DNA of 64,000 nucleotides, taken from assembly GCF_014195445.1 (NCBI RefSeq), contig NZ_JACIBT010000001.1, forward strand, positions 62,001 to 126,000. Reading direction: 5' to 3'. Below are positions 60,174 to 64,000 of this stretch, piece after piece. How positions within the stretch are numbered: the stretch's first letter is position 1; every line of letters starts with the position of its first letter. Under the pieces are notes generated by a model. That model ran no database searches. It saw nothing but the letters and a program-made list of their open reading frames with translations, and was not told the origin of the DNA. The stretch is from Garicola koreensis (GTDB lineage: Bacteria; Actinomycetota; Actinomycetes; Actinomycetales; Micrococcaceae). A program made the translations under genes and the position numbers.

Positions 60174-60993
60174 GGAAATGCTCCTTCAACAGTCCTGCGG
60201 TGTTCTCAGGGTCTTCTGCCGGTGCCAGATGCGCGACGTCGGAGAGTACCTGGGCGTGTGCATTGGGCGCGTGCTCTGCGATGAAGTGGGCCTCTGCCGG
60301 TGGGCAGACGGCGTCCTGTTCACCAGCCACAGCGAGCACCGGTCTGGTGATGGTGCCCAGCTGCTCCCGCAGGTCGAACTGGCTCAGTGCCCGGCAGGCG
60401 TGCGCGTAGGAGTGGCGGTCTGCATGCTGGAGTGAGTCCAGCAGCGTCGTTGCCACGTCGGGGTGCTTGTCGATGAACCCCGGCGCGAACCATCTCTGGG
60501 CCGAACCTTCGACCATGGTGGGAGTGCCGGCTGTGGCCACCAGATCGGCCCGTTCGGTCCAACCCTCAGGCTGGCCGATCTTTGCCGCGGAACAGATCAC
60601 CGCATGGGCGCTGAAGCGCGATTCTGCTCGCCTGGACAGTTCCAGGCTCACAGCACCGCTGAGCGAGACGCCGGCACAGTACATCGGGTGATCATCCGGT
60701 GTTGCGTTCTCAGCAGTCTGGGCCGCGATCAGTGCTTCGACCGCATCGGCCAGCTGCTCTATGGTGAAGGGCGCAGACGAGGCCCGGCTGTTTCCGTGTC
60801 CGGGCAGGTCCCAGCCGATGACGGTGAAATCATCGGCCAGCTGGTCCAGCGCCGGCTGCCACAGGGCGCTGACACTGGTGCCCAGTGAGGGGCCGACCAC
60901 CAGGATCGGTCGCGCCTCGGATGCCAGATCGTGCGGGGAACCGCTCATCAGGGATGCGGTCAGTTCCGGAACGGAGGTTTCGTTCAGCTCCAT
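60166..60993 (-). CDS. pcaD: 3-oxoadipate enol-lactonase
   Basis: Hydrolyses the enol-lactone to 3-oxoadipate. 275 aa alpha/beta hydrolase: GPSLGTS oxyanion region (about 34-40), GWDLPGHGNS (about 60-69), nucleophile elbow CAGVSLSGAV (Ser about 110), acid Asp in AGEQDAVCPP (about 225) and His in DVAHLAPAEDP (about 254). The N-terminal 28 residues are short and polar. It overlaps pcaB by 10 bp and pcaC by 8 bp. Confidence 0.9.
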   Translation of the reverse strand: MELNETSVPELTASLMSGSPHDLASEARPILVVGPSLGTSVSALWQPALDQLADDFTVIGWDLPGHGNSRASSAPFTIEQLADAVEALIAAQTAENATPDDHPMYCAGVSLSGAVSLELSRRAESRFSAHAVICSAAKIGQPEGWTERADLVATAGTPTMVEGSAQRWFAPGFIDKHPDVATTLLDSLQHADRHSYAHACRALSQFDLREQLGTITRPVLAVAGEQDAVCPPAEAHFIAEHAPNAHAQVLSDVAHLAPAEDPENTAGLLKEHFLG

Positions 60994-62360
60994 GTGGTCC
61001 TCTCTGCTGCGAAGTCGGCCAGGACAGCGTCGATAAAGTCGTCGGCCCGGCCCAGATAGTCTGCCGGATCCAGCAGCCGGTCCAGTTCGGGGGCCACCGA
61101 CCCGGCCGCGGCATATGCTCGGGTGATCTCAGCGCGCAGCGAGGTTCCGGCCGCGTGGGTGCTGATGACCTCCAGCAGCGCGGACTTTCCGCCGGGGAAC
61201 GAATCCGAGAGTGCGGCCACCAGGCGTTCGCTCAGGACAGCCCCGCCGGTGAGCCGGAGGTTTCGTGCCATGTTCTCCGGAATGGTGATCAGCCCTGCGA
61301 AGAGTTCTGCGCCCCGGGCTGCCGCCCCGCACGTCAGGCGCAGCAGCTCCAGCAGCTGCGGCCACTCTGCGTGCCAGGGGCCATCAGGCCGTTCGTCCAC
61401 CGCAGATGCTGCGGCGTAGTGGAGCCCGGCCAGCTGTGCCGGCCCGGCCAGGGCAGCCGACCGGATCAGCACCGACAGCACCGGGTTCTGCTTCTGGGGC
61501 ATCGCGGAGGAGCCTCCGGACTGTCCGGAGGCAGATTCGCGGACTTCGGCGATTTCTTGGCGCTGCAGCGTCAGGACATCATCGGCGGCCTTGCCCATTG
61601 CTGCCAGCAGTCCGGCTAGGGCGGAGGCCACCTCCAGAAGCGGCTGCCGCTGGGTGTGCCACGGCCTGGAGGGTGTGGGCAGACCCAGTTGGACGCCCAG
61701 CTGCCGTGTCAGCTCTGCGGCCCGTGCTGTTCCGACCATGTCGGTCAGGGCTGCTTGAGTGCCCGCGGCCCCGCCCCACTGGATGGGCAGTTCTGCCACA
61801 GCGCCGCTGAGCCGCACCGCGGCACGGCGGATCCCGTCCAGCCACCCGGCCACCCGCAGACCAAAGCTGGTGGGCAGGGCGTGCTGGGTCAGTGACCGGG
61901 CCACACACACAGTACTGCGATGGGTCTCGGCCAGCTCCGCCAGGGCGTCGGCTGTGGCCCGCGCGTCCCGCAGAGCCGCAGCGCAGGCCCGGTGGACGGT
62001 GAGCACCAGGGCTGTGTCGAGCACGTCCTGGCTCGTAGCCCCCCGGTGCAGAGCTTCGTCAGAGGTCTCTTGTGCATTGAGGACGCTGCGCAGCTGAGCC
62101 AGCAGGGGGATCACGGGGTTCCCGCCGCCGACCCCGGCTGCTGCGATCTCTGCTGGGTCCAGCCCGGCTGCTGCCGGATCGGTGGCTATCGCCCGCAGGG
62201 CTGCCGCACCGGCCGCAGGTGCCTCGCCGGCTTCGGCCAGCACCTCGGCCCAGGCTGCTTCGACCTCGACGAGGGTGGTGAGCAGCGCCTGCTCGGAGGT
62301 CAGCTGTGCTGCCTCGGTATCTGCCCAGACGGGGGACAGCAGGCCTGCGGGGGTGTTCAT
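60984..62360 (-). CDS. pcaB: 3-carboxy-cis,cis-muconate cycloisomerase
   Basis: Lactonises 3-carboxymuconate to 4-carboxymuconolactone. 458 aa of the fumarase/aspartase superfamily: HRGATSQDVLDTA (about 100-112), LPIQWGGAAGTQAAL (about 194-208) and the signature GGSSAMPQKQNPV (about 283-295). The C-terminal helices are typical of bacterial PcaB. Start ATG 62360 overlaps the pcaG stop (ATGA). Named pcaB from both the signature and its place between dioxygenase and lactonase genes. Confidence 0.93.
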   Translation of the reverse strand: MNTPAGLLSPVWADTEAAQLTSEQALLTTLVEVEAAWAEVLAEAGEAPAAGAAALRAIATDPAAAGLDPAEIAAAGVGGGNPVIPLLAQLRSVLNAQETSDEALHRGATSQDVLDTALVLTVHRACAAALRDARATADALAELAETHRSTVCVARSLTQHALPTSFGLRVAGWLDGIRRAAVRLSGAVAELPIQWGGAAGTQAALTDMVGTARAAELTRQLGVQLGLPTPSRPWHTQRQPLLEVASALAGLLAAMGKAADDVLTLQRQEIAEVRESASGQSGGSSAMPQKQNPVLSVLIRSAALAGPAQLAGLHYAAASAVDERPDGPWHAEWPQLLELLRLTCGAAARGAELFAGLITIPENMARNLRLTGGAVLSERLVAALSDSFPGGKSALLEVISTHAAGTSLRAEITRAYAAAGSVAPELDRLLDPADYLGRADDFIDAVLADFAAERTTWS

Positions 62361-62938
62361 GCGCGGCGGCCGGTGAACTGGGGAGTCCTGGGGTAGGTCA
62401 GGAAGACGGTCTCGTCCTCGCCCTGGAGCCGGATGTCGAAGCGGAGGCCCCCGTCGTCGTCGCGGTGGGCGATGAGGGTGGACCGGCGGTCTTCGGCAAG
62501 TGTGGACAGGAGGGGGTCGGCACCGAGAGCCTGCCGGTCCTCGGGCATATAGACCCGGGTGAAGAGTCGGTCCATCAGGCCCCGGGCGAAGACGGTCAGC
62601 AGGATGTAGGGCGCTTTGCCAGGTGCGGTGGGTCCAGGGTTCACTGTGGTGAAGGTGAATTGACCCTCATAGTTCACCTCGGTGCGGCCCCACCCGGTGA
62701 AGGTGTGGCCGTCACGGCTGAGTGAGCCCGGTTGCTGAGAAATGCGCCCGTGCTGATCGGGCTGCCAGATTTCGACCATGGCGTCCGGGATGGGGGCGCC
62801 GTCGCCGTCGTAGACGGTTCCGTGCAGCCGGATCGATCCGCTGCTGCCGGGGGCCACCAGCTGCGGGCCGCCGTCGTAGGGCAGGGCGTAGCCGAAGAAC
62901 GGTCCGACGGTCTGGGCCGGGGTGGGGGGCAATGCCAT
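62357..62938 (-). CDS. pcaG: Protocatechuate 3,4-dioxygenase, alpha subunit
   Basis: 193 aa structural partner of PcaH. The intradiol dioxygenase fold is seen: TPAQTVGPFFGYALPY (about 6-21), RLHGTVYDGDGAPIPDAMVE (about 37-56), IWQPDQHGRIS (about 57-67) and APYILLTVFARGLMDRLFTR (about 119-138). As expected for the alpha chain, the Tyr and His iron ligands are not kept. ATG 62938 overlaps the pcaH stop codon (TAATG). Confidence 0.93.
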   Translation of the reverse strand: MALPPTPAQTVGPFFGYALPYDGGPQLVAPGSSGSIRLHGTVYDGDGAPIPDAMVEIWQPDQHGRISQQPGSLSRDGHTFTGWGRTEVNYEGQFTFTTVNPGPTAPGKAPYILLTVFARGLMDRLFTRVYMPEDRQALGADPLLSTLAEDRRSTLIAHRDDDGGLRFDIRLQGEDETVFLTYPRTPQFTGRRA

Positions 62939-63726
62939 TACTGGTCCTCCTCACTCCAGGTGCGGTTGCTGCCGGACAGGATGATGTCCCAACGGTACCC
63001 GGTGTTCCATTCGTGCTGGGAGACGCCGTGGTCGTAGGTGGCCACCAACCGCTGGCGTGCCTGCGGGTCAGTGATGGCCTGATAGATGGGGTCCAGGCTG
63101 AAGAGCGGGTCACCGGGGAAGTACATCTGGGTGACGATGCGTTGGGTGAAGTCGGTGCCGAAGAGTGAAAAGTGGATGTGGGCCGGACGCCAGGCGTTGA
63201 TGTGGTTCTTCCACGGGTAGGGGGCTGGTTTGATGGTGGTGAAGCTGTACTCGCCCTCCGGTCCGGTCAGCGTGCGCCCGACGCCGGTGAAGTTCGGGTC
63301 GATCGGCGCAGGGTGCTGGTCGCGCTTGTGGATGTAGCGGCCAGCAGCATTGGCCTGCCACACCTCGACGAGCTGATGGCGCACCGGGCGGCCGTCGCCG
63401 TCGAGGACCCGGCCGGACACCACGATTCGTTCCCCGATGGGCTCGCCGCCGTGCTGGATGGTGAGGTCGGCTTCCAAGGGGGAGACGTCGCGTTGGCCGA
63501 AGGCCGGGCTGTGCAGCTCGATGTCTTCGGGGTCTGCATGCTGCAGCGACTTGGTGGGGTGGCGCAGCAGCGAGCTGCGATACGGCGGGAAGTTCAGCCG
63601 GGCGCTGGTCTCCTCGGTCCCGTGGTCCTTCTGCTGCTGGTAGTTCCGGTGCTGCTCAGCGATTTCGGCGCTGATCTGCTCCTGAGAGGCCGCCGCCGCG
63701 TCGGGATTGGTCGGTGGTTGCGCCAT
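62938..63726 (-). CDS. pcaH: Protocatechuate 3,4-dioxygenase, beta subunit
   Basis: Catalytic chain, cleaving protocatechuate to 3-carboxy-cis,cis-muconate with Fe(III) and O2. 262 aa. Iron ligands are visible: Tyr in AAGRYIHKRDQHPAPIDPNF (about 127-146), Tyr in APYPWKNHINAW and two His in RPAHIHFSLFG (about 182-192). The N-terminal domain has the PcaH helix and PPYRSSLLRHPTKSL (about 47-61). First gene of pcaHGBDC; GAAGGAG precedes ATG 63726 by 10 nt. Confidence 0.94.
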   Translation of the reverse strand: MAQPPTNPDAAAASQEQISAEIAEQHRNYQQQKDHGTEETSARLNFPPYRSSLLRHPTKSLQHADPEDIELHSPAFGQRDVSPLEADLTIQHGGEPIGERIVVSGRVLDGDGRPVRHQLVEVWQANAAGRYIHKRDQHPAPIDPNFTGVGRTLTGPEGEYSFTTIKPAPYPWKNHINAWRPAHIHFSLFGTDFTQRIVTQMYFPGDPLFSLDPIYQAITDPQARQRLVATYDHGVSQHEWNTGYRWDIILSGSNRTWSEEDQ

Positions 63727-64000
63727 CAGCGCTCAACTCCTTCGCCCTGGATGTGGTTCTCCCCACGATTCTGCGTCAGGAGGAGACCTGCCACCAGCAG
63801 AATCCCATTCAATGGTGTCACAGGTCCACTTTCTACTCTTGGTCGGCGTCGTCGTCCTTTCACTGGTTAGCGGCGGTGCACCAGAAAACCGGAACTGCCA
63901 ACTTGGGTGGGGGCCGACACCCCTGGCGTGCCGGTGAAGGCCCCCACCGAAGCACATTGAACCGTCCCGCAAGACCAACAGTGTGGGGGCCCTCCGCAGA
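63727..64000. promoter_or_regulatory. Upstream region of the pca operon
   Basis: No gene seen in the last 274 bp. It must contain the pca promoter and probably regulator sites, but I cannot pick a clear -35/-10 pair. It includes the inverted repeat listed separately and a further GTGGGGGCC near the window edge. Confidence 0.4.
63906..63948. repeat. Perfect 10-bp inverted repeat upstream of pcaH
   Basis: GGTGGGGGCC (63906-63915) and GGCCCCCACC (63939-63948) flank a 23-nt loop. It may be the terminator of a gene beyond the window or a regulatory stem. No T-run is adjacent. Confidence 0.5.

Noticed and set aside
1-64000. CRISPR array, tRNA, rRNA, prophage or integrase genes
   Set aside because: None found on reading both strands: no regularly spaced repeats, no cloverleaf sequence and no recombinase signature.

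Overview
The window is a chromosomal segment of a high-GC actinobacterium, most likely of the Micrococcaceae (Nesterenkonia/Arthrobacter-like). The evidence is the gene order purK-purE-LCP-manA-gtrA, TIGR03089-whiB-GT2-DUF5719-DUF3499-Trm112-ahcY, and tatD-rsmA-ispE-ABC-F, plus the strong GC3 bias of these core genes. Genus is inference. Many core genes have a TAnnnT-type -10 hexamer 6-8 nt before the start codon, so leaderless transcripts are probably common.

Layout. 1-28.8 kb is core: a partial S8 peptidase, purine and mannose/cell-envelope genes, WhiB, a giant glycosyltransferase, DUF5719, ahcY, a small RidA/prolyl-aminopeptidase insert, RDD and SpoIIM membrane proteins, a Lit-like DUF1461 protein, SURF1, guaA and a 1,373-aa helicase-like protein with degenerate ATPase motifs. 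About 29.0-46.3 kb is a lower-GC accessory island with IS110 debris on the left and IS256 debris on the right. 46.4-59.7 kb returns to core (CpaB/SAF, FmdB, 5-FCL, protein mannosyltransferase, rsmI, AbiEi/DUF559, tatD, rsmA, ispE, TSUP, ABC-F). It is interrupted by a complete IS4-family element with a perfect 10-bp target duplication. 59.8-63.7 kb is a pcaHGBDC operon for protocatechuate, reading leftward.

The island is the most interesting part. Two divergent operons flank an IclR regulator. The leftward one encodes IclR, an amidohydrolase, a class-III (GSA-AT-like) aminotransferase, an N-acyl-D-amino-acid deacylase, a D-threonine aldolase/D-serine dehydratase-like PLP enzyme, RidA and an FAH-family hydrolase. 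The rightward one encodes a 41-aa leader ORF, a Gfo/Idh oxidoreductase, an unrecognised 406-aa protein with a CFCEHC motif, and a complete Opp/Dpp-type ABC importer. Together they look like uptake and catabolism of an N-acylated (D-)amino-acid-containing compound; the substrate is unknown. Each operon carries decayed fragments of families that are intact in the other: Gfo/Idh and OppF relics in the left one, D-threonine-aldolase and deacylase relics in the right one. This suggests a duplicated or merged gene set resolved by reciprocal loss. The iclR promoter (TTGACA, 17-bp spacer, TAATGA) has a palindromic operator filling its spacer, so autorepression of the leftward operon is predicted.

Other structure: three 61-bp hairpin units (21-nt arms, 19-nt loop), one of them split by the IS4 element, and a symmetric bidirectional promoter between pmt and rsmI that probably makes both genes leaderless. 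No tRNA, rRNA or CRISPR array was found.
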